From: Chryseobacterium bernardetii
GTDB lineage: Bacteria > Bacteroidota > Bacteroidia > Flavobacteriales > Weeksellaceae
Length of the DNA: 64,000 nt
Direction of reading: 5' to 3'
Assembly: GCF_003815975.1 (NCBI RefSeq)
Contig: NZ_CP033932.1
Coordinates: forward strand, 124,001 to 188,000
Shown: positions 20,001 to 27,257 of the stretch, piece by piece
How the letters are laid out: each line of letters starts with the position of its first letter
Numbering within the stretch: the first letter of the stretch is position 1
Program-made: the position numbers and the translations under genes
The notes under the pieces: model-generated
Database searches by the model: none
The model's input: the letters and a program-made list of their open reading frames with translations, nothing else
What the model was told of the DNA's origin: nothing

Positions 20001-20172
20001 GCCTGCTTCCCTGGCAACAGGAATCGGTTCAGATGTACAGAGACCTTTGGCTACCGTGATCGTGTATGGATTAATGTTTTCTACATTCCTTACTTTATTT
20101 GTACTTCCTGCCATTTATTATTTAGCTGAATACCGTTTCGACAAACAAAATGCAATCTCTCATGAAATTTAA
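17077..20172 (+). CDS. Heavy-metal efflux RND transporter (CzcA/CusA family)
   Basis: 1031 residues, 12 transmembrane helices, two large periplasmic loops. Inner-membrane, proton-driven pump. Helix 4 reads DFGIIVDGSIVMLE, the signature of divalent-metal HME pumps of the Czc type (Zn, Co, Cd, Ni) rather than the monovalent Cu/Ag pattern. The N-terminus has SVEAYPDIADTTSQVVTQ, usual for the family. It sits between the adaptor and TolC genes; the tolC-like ATG lies inside its 3' end. Metal specificity is inferred from the helix 4 motif only. Confidence 0.92.
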   Translation: MKKLLTVSIQKKWLILALFILLGFFGYYSWTQLSVEAYPDIADTTSQVVTQVQGLAAEEVEQQITVPLERALNGIPGMHVMRSKSTFGLSMITIVFDDGIDDYWARQRIQERLAEVSLPYGAQPGLDPLTSPVGEIYRYVIESDNHNLRELTDLQNFVIIPRIKQVSGIADVTNFGGITTQFQIELDPNKLEQYGLTLAEVIETISKNNASAGGSMLPRGDLAYVVRGIGLIKNLDDLGKTVVKTEKGVPVLLNDIGNLKYGNLERKGILGFTDRDRNYNESVGGIVLLLKGQNPSQVLIGVHEAVDELNKNILPAGVKIHTYLDRTDLVKTTLNTVSHTLTEGIVLVIIILIVFLGSWRGALLTAITIPFSLLIAFILMHFTNIPANLLSLGAIDFGIIVDGSIVMLEAILRQREEHPDKELEEKTIIQKATEIAKPIFFSGIIIITAYLPLFAFERVEKKLFTPMAFTVGYALLGALAVALLLIPGLAYMIYRKPRKLYHNRWLEKVSNAYGKGIDKIMSAPKKIFIPAGIVLLGAGILSYSVGKDFLPELDEGSIWLQVQLPPGISLEKAQEMSDSLRMKTMKHSEVTYIMVQAGRNDDGTDPWTASHFEVSVGIKPYKEWPSGKTKADLIKELAEDYKNMPGFTVGFSQPMIDGVMDKISGAHSELVVKIYGDDFAGTRQVAENVLSLLKTVPGSADLAIDQEPPLPQLQIIADRNKIAQYGLNVSDVTDLIETALGGKAVSQIFIGNKVYDISCRYVENSRNTPEKIGNLMLASSSGAKIPLSQIAAVKLSTGESTITREMNRRHLTVKLNLRGRDLTSFINEAQKSIEKNIRYDHAKYQIKWGGQFENKNRAYSRLAVIVPLALAVMFLLLYGAFGTFRQALVLMSIIPLALFGGMLALNIRGMSLNVSSAVGFIALFGVAIQNGVIMVSHINTLRKTGIPLKSSVIQGAKDRFRPVLMTASVAIIGLLPASLATGIGSDVQRPLATVIVYGLMFSTFLTLFVLPAIYYLAEYRFDKQNAISHEI

Positions 20173-21421
20173 TTTTTTAATCATAGTATTATGTACCGTT
20201 ACAGGTATATTCATCAACGGCCAGACGGAACACGAACCTATTACCTTCAATGAATATCTGAATGCCGTGAAGAATAAAAACCTTGGTTTTGCTGCACAAA
20301 AATACAATGTAAGCATGGCTGAAGCCTCTATTCTCACTGCCGGAATCTTCCCGGATCCACAAATTGAAATAGAGACCTCTAACAACGGTGTTTCCAAAGA
20401 TATGGGGTACACGATAGGTGGGGCCGTTAGCTGGACTCTTGAGCTTGGTGGTAAAAGAAAAGCCAGAATAGAAACCGCAAAAAATGAAGCTGATTATTCT
20501 AAACTGCAACTGCAGGATTATCTGAGAAATCTTCTTGCTGATGCAACTTTAGGATATATTGAAGCATTAAAAACAAAAGCTTTGCTGAATGTTCAGAAAG
20601 AATCTTATCAAAGTATGTTCAGATTAGCTAAATCTGATAGTATCAGGTATAAATTAGGAGACATTTCCAAAGTAACTTCCCAACAAAGCCGCCTGGAAGC
20701 TTCTTCTTTATTGAATGAAGTCTACCAGCTGGAAGGAACCCAACAACAATCCATCACTGCGCTATCTGACTTTACAGGCAGCGACAGTACCGGCAAAGAA
20801 GTGACCGGGGATCTCAGTGCTTTCAACAGAAATTTTACTTTGAATGACCTCATCACACACGCTTTTAATCAAAGAACTGATCTTTTAGCTTCCAGACAGA
20901 ATATCAATACTGCGGCAAGCCGCGTTAAACTTGAAAAAGCCAATCGTGTAATAGATTTAGGATTAAGTGCAGGAGCCGGACACAATACTATAGCCAATAA
21001 TGAAATTGCTCCCTCTCCGGCTGTTAATACCGTAAAACTGGGAATCAGCGTTCCTTTAAAATTTTCCAACCGTCGGAATGCAGACCTTAAAATTGCAGAA
21101 ATGGGTTATTCACAGGCAGAAGCAGAATACCGACAGATTGAAAACAGCATCAGGACGGAAATAACACAAGCTTATCAACAGTATACTTCTGCTCAAAAAC
21201 AACTACAGCAGTTTGACAATGGCATGTTGAAAGAGGCAGAAAGCATTCTGAAAGGGATTACGTACAGTTATCAGCGGGGAGAAAGTTCCATTCTTGAAGT
21301 GCTCAATGCCCAGAGGACGTATAATGAACTCCGTCAGAATTATTTTCAGCTTCTGGCAGAAAATGCCGCTGCTTTAACAGAACTTGAGCGCAAAGCCGGG
21401 ATCTGGGATATTGATTTTTAA
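20150..21421 (+). CDS. TolC-family outer-membrane efflux channel
   Basis: 423 residues with a signal peptide (KFNFLIIVLCTVTGIFINGQ). Two OEP repeats of long amphipathic helices, with NRRNADLKIAEMGYSQAEAEYRQ in the second. It completes the tripartite pump with the adaptor and CzcA-like genes. The start overlaps the pump gene by 23 bp (ATG 20150), or by 11 bp if the second Met (20162) is used. The latter gives the cleaner signal peptide. No terminator is obvious downstream. Confidence 0.9.
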   Translation: MQSLMKFNFLIIVLCTVTGIFINGQTEHEPITFNEYLNAVKNKNLGFAAQKYNVSMAEASILTAGIFPDPQIEIETSNNGVSKDMGYTIGGAVSWTLELGGKRKARIETAKNEADYSKLQLQDYLRNLLADATLGYIEALKTKALLNVQKESYQSMFRLAKSDSIRYKLGDISKVTSQQSRLEASSLLNEVYQLEGTQQQSITALSDFTGSDSTGKEVTGDLSAFNRNFTLNDLITHAFNQRTDLLASRQNINTAASRVKLEKANRVIDLGLSAGAGHNTIANNEIAPSPAVNTVKLGISVPLKFSNRRNADLKIAEMGYSQAEAEYRQIENSIRTEITQAYQQYTSAQKQLQQFDNGMLKEAESILKGITYSYQRGESSILEVLNAQRTYNELRQNYFQLLAENAAALTELERKAGIWDIDF

Positions 21422-21505
21422 AGAAGGAAGGAAGAAAGGCGTTTATATTTGTTAAATGATCATTTAAATGTCCATTAATATTCTTTAAAATTGGGGAATA
21501 ATTTC

Positions 21506-21693
21506 AACCATAACAGTCACAAAAACTTTTATTTTTAACACTTTCATTCACTTAAGGAAGTCAAAAAAATACTTACAAAAGTATATATATGAAAACCCAG
21601 AATTTTCATAAAAACCAAAGTGTTCTTCTCAACAGTTTGCATTATAGCTTACTTCTGCTCAAGTGTTATGGAACTTTTGTGACTATTGTGGTT
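21506..21693. repeat. Imperfect inverted repeat, about 33-38-bp arms
   Basis: The left arm 21506-21543 and the reverse complement of the right arm 21661-21693 share AACCA-AA-AGTCACAAAA and AACACTT. They enclose a 42-codon frame (ATG 21590) that I take to be spurious because its 3' end is the arm itself. A third arm-like copy is at 14014-14046. The element occupies most of the 301-bp gap 21422-21722 and resembles a miniature mobile element or a repetitive extragenic hairpin. Confidence 0.5.
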
Positions 21694-21722
21694 TATTTTG
21701 GAGTAAATACAAACTAATTCCG

Positions 21723-22178
21723 TTATTTCTTATACTGGGATTCATAAATACCGATCCAGTCATCCACAGTCATTTTCCGGCTTAATTCTGCAATCAGCTC
21801 AAAAGGAATATCTTCAGGTTTTTTGAAGCGTACACAAGATTTCCCCATATCCGGTTTTTTCTTGGAATGTTTAGGATATTCCGCTACAAACCATTCCAAC
21901 AATTCGGGCCTGGAATACAATCCCATATGATACAATGCAATAAAATTCTTTTGGGAAGCCAAGTTAATAAAAGGTAAAGGAGTGCCGGGTGTACAATGAT
22001 AACCCGCAGGATAAGTTTTCAAAGGAACTACCCAGCCTAACATCCCGTAATTGGACATTTCTTCGAAACCTTTGGGCAGATTGTTGTTAATTGCATGATA
22101 AAGTTTTTTAAACAGCTCCTGTCTTTCCTCCGGAATTTTGGAAAGATAATCCTCCAATGAGTTTGATGTAATTTGCAT
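21723..22178 (-). CDS. DUF1801 domain protein
   Basis: 151 residues, soluble, no signal. The pattern KGFEEMSNYGMLGWVVPL, PLPFINLASQKNFIALYHMGLY, KPDMGKSCVRFKKPEDIP places it in the DUF1801 (YdhG-like) family, whose fold is known but whose function is not. Monocistronic; the surrounding genes give no functional hint. Confidence 0.85.
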   Translation of the reverse strand: MQITSNSLEDYLSKIPEERQELFKKLYHAINNNLPKGFEEMSNYGMLGWVVPLKTYPAGYHCTPGTPLPFINLASQKNFIALYHMGLYSRPELLEWFVAEYPKHSKKKPDMGKSCVRFKKPEDIPFELIAELSRKMTVDDWIGIYESQYKK

Positions 22179-22405
22179 TTTCAGTAAGTTTTAGAGGTTT
22201 AAATTAATAAAAATTATTGGTTATTTATATGAAGGCAGGAAGAGGCAGCTGGAAATTACTATTCAATGATATTTACTGAAAGCATTGCAAATCAACAGGT
22301 ATTAAGCCTAACAGCATTTCATCTTGCACTCCCATGCTTCTTGCTGTATAAAAAAGCAGCGATACAACAATGTACCGCCGCCCAACTTTATTTACATTAA
22401 AAAAA

Positions 22406-24199
22406 TTATTTTTTGATCGTTTTTACCGTAGACTGAGATCCGTCTTTAAAGTAAAGCGTTACAAAATACAATCCCGAATTCAGCCTGCTCAGATCCAGTT
22501 CTTTTACAGAACCCTCAACTGTTTTCACAGTTCTTCCTGTGGTATCTGTTACGGTTACAGACTTAGTCTCTCTTGTATCAGATATATACAGGACATCCTT
22601 GAACGGATTTGGATGAACCACTGCCTTTTTCACTGTACTGCCCACCTCCGAAGTACTTAGCTGAGCATTTACAACCGTAAAATCATCTACATAGAAATTA
22701 TAATCCATGCCTTCATCCTGTGATCCTGTACTGCCGTAAAATGCAAATACAGTATTGGCGCTGGTATAATTAGCCAAATTGAATGTATATTCAGTAGATG
22801 TATTGGACGGAGCATTATTGATATCCCAGGTTTGTAGAATTGTCCACGTTGTTCCACCATCATTGGAAGCCAGGAAATGAACAACATCATCACTATCCAT
22901 TCCTGAAGGATCCGTATTATAATATTGTGTTACTCCGTAATTAAATTTCACTTTATAGCCACCTGCTGAGAGATTAAAAGGCACTGTTTTAAGCCATCCC
23001 GTTCTGTCTGAGGAATATAAATTCATAAAAGCTGAAGGCCCGTTCGCTGACGCATTCAAAAAACTGCGTGATCCCCAGTAAGAATAATCTGCGCCGGATG
23101 GCCCCGTAGTCGGATCTCCTCCGGTTAAATCATTAGCCCAGCATTGTCCCGGGAAAGTCGTAAAATTATTTGTATATAACGGAACTATTGCACCACACTG
23201 CGTTGTAAATGAATTAGCCAGAGACCATACACTCTTACTTGTTGCTGTACTGCAATTGGCTCTTACCCAATAATAATAAGTTGTACTTGGAGACAAGTTG
23301 TTCAGAGTATAGGACGTTCCGGTAACACTGGAATAATTAGGATTTACATTACTCGCCGGAACTGTGGAATTCGGACTATAATAAATATCATAACTTGTCG
23401 TCTGATTACTTGCAGGAACTGACCATGAAATCTGAGCAGTATTGGCCGTAACTGCGGTTGCACCCACCGTTGTAGGCGCAATACAATCCGTATAAGCATC
23501 AGCTGAAAAAGCAAAAATATTAGAAATTCCGGATCCTGAGCTTTTTGCAACCGTAACACTCTGTATTGGCTTTGCCTGATTAGCTGCATCAATATTTAAA
23601 ACATACTGATACAACCTGGGATTACTGCTATTGGGCTCTAAGTTATCATTATCCCTATTGATCCTTCCAATTCCCTGAATAGCAGCATCACTTCCATAAT
23701 ACCAGTCTGAAAGATTTATACCAGAAAACGTCTGTGTTGAATTATCTGTAAAATTTACGGTAACATCCACAGCAGAAGTCCCGCTGCCACTTGTTGAAAG
23801 CATATACAGTTTAAAAGCAGCCATTGGAGTCGTAAAAACAAGGGTACCATTATCTCCTGCCGTCACAAGCTTTAAAGAATTATTGGAACTTAGGTTTCCT
23901 AACTGAAAGCTCAAACCAGGTGTAGATGCTACTATTGAATTAATGATACCATCCACAGGAATTCCATACGTAAGATCAGGACTTGCAGAGGTAAGTTTAA
24001 AATCCTTAGCTACAAAAGCAAAAGATACTCCATCAACATCTGTTGTGGTAGATACTGAAGAAGATCCTTCCCCGTTGGCAATAACATCTGCAGTAAACCC
24101 TGAGGTAACCGGCATTTTTTGAAAATTTTGAGCGACCATTGCTGATGCTGAAAGAAGAGCAATAACAGGAAAAGCTCTAAAAAATAAATTTATTATCAT
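22406..24199 (-). CDS. Secreted protein with fibronectin type III domain and T9SS sorting tail
   Basis: 597 residues. Signal peptide (FRAFPVIALLSASAMVAQ), an N-terminal beta-rich region (about 25-230), one fibronectin type III domain (about 238-328; APTTVGATAVTANTAQISWS, YYYWVRANC), a beta-sandwich region with paired Trp/Asp motifs (about 345-520) and a type A T9SS C-terminal domain (VVHPNPFKDVLYIS ... LNSGLYFVTLYF). It should be exported and attached to or released from the cell surface. No catalytic motif is visible; an adhesion or matrix role is possible. Confidence 0.88.
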   Translation of the reverse strand: MIINLFFRAFPVIALLSASAMVAQNFQKMPVTSGFTADVIANGEGSSSVSTTTDVDGVSFAFVAKDFKLTSASPDLTYGIPVDGIINSIVASTPGLSFQLGNLSSNNSLKLVTAGDNGTLVFTTPMAAFKLYMLSTSGSGTSAVDVTVNFTDNSTQTFSGINLSDWYYGSDAAIQGIGRINRDNDNLEPNSSNPRLYQYVLNIDAANQAKPIQSVTVAKSSGSGISNIFAFSADAYTDCIAPTTVGATAVTANTAQISWSVPASNQTTSYDIYYSPNSTVPASNVNPNYSSVTGTSYTLNNLSPSTTYYYWVRANCSTATSKSVWSLANSFTTQCGAIVPLYTNNFTTFPGQCWANDLTGGDPTTGPSGADYSYWGSRSFLNASANGPSAFMNLYSSDRTGWLKTVPFNLSAGGYKVKFNYGVTQYYNTDPSGMDSDDVVHFLASNDGGTTWTILQTWDINNAPSNTSTEYTFNLANYTSANTVFAFYGSTGSQDEGMDYNFYVDDFTVVNAQLSTSEVGSTVKKAVVHPNPFKDVLYISDTRETKSVTVTDTTGRTVKTVEGSVKELDLSRLNSGLYFVTLYFKDGSQSTVKTIKK

Positions 24200-24385
24200 T
24201 TTATTTACATTTAGATATCAAATTAATAAAAAAATCAATATAAAAACACTATCATTAACAAATAAATAACATTTAACCAAAATAAATTAAATATTATTAT
24301 TAACAACCGTAAAATTACCAACTCTGAAAGTGGATAATAAGCCGTTTCTTCTCATTCTTAATTTTATTATTGGGAAATTAAATCC

Positions 24386-24393
24386 TATTTTTG
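24386..24393 (+). promoter_or_regulatory. -7 box of the aminotransferase-murB operon
   Basis: TATTTTTG fits TAnnTTTG and lies about 20 bp before ATG 24413. Confidence 0.5.
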
Positions 24394-24412
24394 TCATACA
24401 AATTTTTGAACA

Positions 24413-25618
24413 ATGCCGAATATTTCAAACAGAGCACTGCATATGCCGCCATCGCCGGTAAGAAAACTGGTTCCCTTTGCGTTACAAGCAAAACAGAAAG
24501 GAATAAAAGTATATCACCTTAATATCGGACAACCTGATATTGAAACTCCGGAAACAGCATTAAATGCTTTAAAGAATATTGATCTTAAAGTATTGGAATA
24601 TGCACTTTCTGAAGGTAACTTAGACTACAGAAAAGCCCTTACAGAATATTACCATTCATTAGGCTTTTCAGATCTGACACCTGATAACTTTATTGTTACC
24701 AATGGTGGTTCTGAAGCGCTGAATTTTGCTATTTCAACTTTGTGCGACGATGGGGATGAAGTAATTATCCCAGAACCTTATTATGCTAACTACAATGGCT
24801 TCACCAGTACATTTGATGTGAATGTTGTAGCTGTTTCATCTACCATTGATACAGGTTTTGCTCTACCTCCTATTGAAGAATTTGAAAAAAAGATCACAGA
24901 AAAAACAAGAGCAATCATCATTTGTAACCCAGGTAACCCAACAGGATATCTTTACACCCGTGAAGAGCTTCAGAAACTTGCTGAGATTGCTTTAAAATAT
25001 GATATTGTAATCATCTCGGACGAGGTGTACAGAGAATATGTATATGATGGAAAACAGCAGATTTCTATCCTTGACTTCCCTGAATTAAAAGAAAACTGCA
25101 TTGTTATTGATTCTGAATCCAAGCGCTATTCCATGTGTGGAGTAAGAATAGGATGTATGGTTACCCGTTCTCAAAAAATCCGTAATGCAGCGATGCTTTT
25201 TGCACAGGCAAGATTAAGCCCTGTTCTTTTAGGACAGATTGCAGCTACTGCGGCTCACCAGAATGACGGAGCTTACATCAGAGCAGTAAGAGAAGAATAT
25301 ACCCACAGAAGAAATATTTTAGTAGACCTGCTAAATGCTATCCCGGGAGTAATCTGCCCTAAGCCGAGAGGTGCTTTCTACTGTGTTGCTGAACTCCCGG
25401 TAGATGATACTGAGAAATTTGCACAGTGGCTTCTTGAATCGTATTCCAACAACAAAGAAACCATTATGGTAGCTCCTGCCGGAGGGTTTTACAGCGATCC
25501 TGAATTGGGTAAAAAGCAAGTAAGAATTGCTTATGTACTGAAAGAAGAAGATCTAAAAAGAAGTGCTGAAATTCTGAAAGATGCTTTAAAAAAGTATAGA
25601 GAAGAATTCAGCCTGTAA
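24413..25618 (+). CDS. PLP-dependent aminotransferase, class I/II
   Basis: 401 residues, cytoplasmic fold-type I aminotransferase of the aspartate aminotransferase group. NGGSEALNFA binds the cofactor phosphate, CNPGNPTGY and SDEVYREY contact PLP, and Lys237 in SESKRYSMCGVRIG forms the Schiff base. The substrate cannot be fixed from sequence; aspartate, alanine or aromatic amino acids are all possible. First gene of a probable operon with a lipoprotein gene (10 bp) and murB. Confidence 0.92.
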   Translation: MPNISNRALHMPPSPVRKLVPFALQAKQKGIKVYHLNIGQPDIETPETALNALKNIDLKVLEYALSEGNLDYRKALTEYYHSLGFSDLTPDNFIVTNGGSEALNFAISTLCDDGDEVIIPEPYYANYNGFTSTFDVNVVAVSSTIDTGFALPPIEEFEKKITEKTRAIIICNPGNPTGYLYTREELQKLAEIALKYDIVIISDEVYREYVYDGKQQISILDFPELKENCIVIDSESKRYSMCGVRIGCMVTRSQKIRNAAMLFAQARLSPVLLGQIAATAAHQNDGAYIRAVREEYTHRRNILVDLLNAIPGVICPKPRGAFYCVAELPVDDTEKFAQWLLESYSNNKETIMVAPAGGFYSDPELGKKQVRIAYVLKEEDLKRSAEILKDALKKYREEFSL

Positions 25619-25628
25619 ATCATACAAG

Positions 25629-26102
25629 ATGCCGACAACAAAAAATGTATATCTGAAACTCATATTTCCGATCTTTTTGCTGTCGGCATTTTTTTCCTGT
25701 GATTCCAAAAAATCAAAACAGCCTTCCAAAAATGAAATAACCTTCATCAGGCTGTCTCATATTGGAGGAACCCTGGGAGAATACAGGATTATAAAAGCCA
25801 CTAAAGATTCTGTCTTTGCAGAAAAGGGTGCCACTGCCAGTAAAACCCACCAGGAATGGGCTTCAGCAATCAATAAAGATACATGGAACCTGCTCATTTC
25901 TTCAATTAATGTTAAAGATCTTGACAAGATAAAAAGCTCACCAAGCCAGCAGTCTGTAGATGGTATTGATGAGACCTTTCAGATACGCACCTCTAAGAAA
26001 AACCATTTCTTTGTCAACTCTTTTGCCGATCCTGAACATTATAAACAGCTTCAGCAGCTTAAAGAACAACTAGATAAAATTCTTCCCAAAGAATATAAAT
26101 AA
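25629..26102 (+). CDS. Hypothetical lipoprotein
   Basis: 157 residues. Lipoprotein signal LLSAFFSCDSKKSK. The mature part is a small mixed alpha/beta domain (ITFIRLSHIGGTLGEYRIIKATKDSVFAEKG) with a basic, Lys-rich C-terminus. I do not recognise a named family. It lies 10 bp after the aminotransferase and 3 bp before murB, so all three are likely cotranscribed; the functional connection is unknown. Confidence 0.75.
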   Translation: MPTTKNVYLKLIFPIFLLSAFFSCDSKKSKQPSKNEITFIRLSHIGGTLGEYRIIKATKDSVFAEKGATASKTHQEWASAINKDTWNLLISSINVKDLDKIKSSPSQQSVDGIDETFQIRTSKKNHFFVNSFADPEHYKQLQQLKEQLDKILPKEYK

Positions 26103-26105
26103 AAC

Positions 26106-27119
26106 ATGCAAGAAAACTTTTCCTTAAAGCCTTACAATACATTTGGTGTTGATGCCCAAGCAAAATACTTTGTTGAAATAAACAGCATCGAAGAATTAAG
26201 AGATGCCCTTACTTTTTCAAAAAAAAACACGCTTCCTCTTTTATTTTTGGGAGGTGGAAGCAATATTCTGCTGACAAAAGATTTTGATGGCCTTGCTATT
26301 AAACTTAATTTAAAAGGTATTTCTGAAAAAGACCTCAATGAAAATGAAGTTCTGGTAACTGCAAAAGCAGGCGAAAACTGGCATGAATTCGTGATGTATT
26401 GTCTCAGCAAAAATTACGGCGGACTGGAAAACCTTTCTCTGATTCCCGGTAATGTAGGGACTTCTCCTATGCAAAATATTGGAGCTTACGGAACGGAAAT
26501 CAAAGATGTATTTGTCTGCTGTCAGGTTTTGGATCTGGAAAACTTTGAACTCACCACTTTCGATCTTGAAAAATGCAGGTTTGGTTATAGGGATTCTATC
26601 TTTAAGCAGGAAGGAAAAGGAAGATATATCATTCTGGATGTTACCTTTAAACTCACTAAAAAAGAGCATCAGATTAAAACAGAATACGGAGCTATAACAT
26701 CCGAGCTTGAAAACCTTGGGATTACAAATCCTACGATACAGGATGTCTCTAAAGCCGTCATTAACATCAGGCAAAGTAAGTTACCGGATCCTAAGCAAAT
26801 AGGAAATGCGGGAAGCTTTTTCAAGAACCCAACTATTCCTTTAGTTCAGTTTGAAGATTTAAAACAGAAGTTCAACAATATTCAAGGCTATCCTAACGGC
26901 GATATGGTAAAAGTTCCTGCCGGATGGCTGATTGAACAGTGCGGATGGAAAGGGAAACAGATCGGAAACGTAGCCTCACACAAACTTCAGTCTTTGGTTA
27001 TCATTAATGCAACCGGCAAAGCAACCGGTAAAGAGATTTTTGATTTCTCCACTGAAATCATCAACTCTGTACAGGAAAAATTCGGGATAGGACTTGAACG
27101 GGAAGTGAATATTATATAA
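26106..27119 (+). CDS. murB: UDP-N-acetylenolpyruvoylglucosamine reductase
   Basis: FAD enzyme that reduces the MurA product to UDP-MurNAc, the second step of peptidoglycan synthesis, in the cytoplasm. 337 residues, type I form. FAD-binding motifs are LPLLFLGGGSNIL and IPGNVGTSPMQNIGAYG; the catalytic Ser is in GNAGSFFKNP, and GYRDSIFK provides the substrate Tyr/Arg. The C-terminus includes LIEQCGWKGKQIG typical of the family. It follows the lipoprotein gene closely, and a terminator follows. Confidence 0.95.
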   Translation: MQENFSLKPYNTFGVDAQAKYFVEINSIEELRDALTFSKKNTLPLLFLGGGSNILLTKDFDGLAIKLNLKGISEKDLNENEVLVTAKAGENWHEFVMYCLSKNYGGLENLSLIPGNVGTSPMQNIGAYGTEIKDVFVCCQVLDLENFELTTFDLEKCRFGYRDSIFKQEGKGRYIILDVTFKLTKKEHQIKTEYGAITSELENLGITNPTIQDVSKAVINIRQSKLPDPKQIGNAGSFFKNPTIPLVQFEDLKQKFNNIQGYPNGDMVKVPAGWLIEQCGWKGKQIGNVASHKLQSLVIINATGKATGKEIFDFSTEIINSVQEKFGIGLEREVNII

Positions 27120-27141
27120 CATTCACTTTAGATTATATAAC

Positions 27142-27180
27142 AGAATTCCAGGTATTTTCTGGAATTTTGTTTTTTATTTT
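27142..27180 (+). terminator. Terminator after murB
   Basis: AATTCCAG (27144-27151) pairs with CTGGAATT (27159-27166), followed by a T-rich run. Confidence 0.75.
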
Positions 27181-27181
27181 A

Positions 27182-27253
27182 ATTTATTCTAAATAATAAT
27201 TGTTCAGCATTATTATAATTTATAATTTTGCGGTATACTTATTTAGAATAAAT
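27182..27253 (+). promoter_or_regulatory. Promoter of the TonB-receptor operon bracketed by a 15-bp inverted repeat
   Basis: A -33 TTG (27200-27202), 20 bp, and a -7 TAATTTTG (27223-27230) lie between ATTTATTCTAAATAA (27182-27196) and its perfect reverse complement TTATTTAGAATAAAT (27239-27253). One arm is just upstream of -33 and the other covers the RNA start and the sequence before ATG 27258. This is the expected layout of a repressor with two operator sites; a Fur-type or other metal regulator is inferred. Confidence 0.65.
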
Positions 27254-27257
27254 AAAA

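Noticed and set aside
21590..21718. 42-codon ORF MKTQNFHKN...
   Set aside because: Its 3' part is the right arm of an inverted repeat; no family resemblance.
23344..23592. 82-codon minus-strand ORF overlapping the T9SS FN3 gene
   Set aside because: Frame-shifted shadow of low-complexity Thr/Ser-rich coding sequence.
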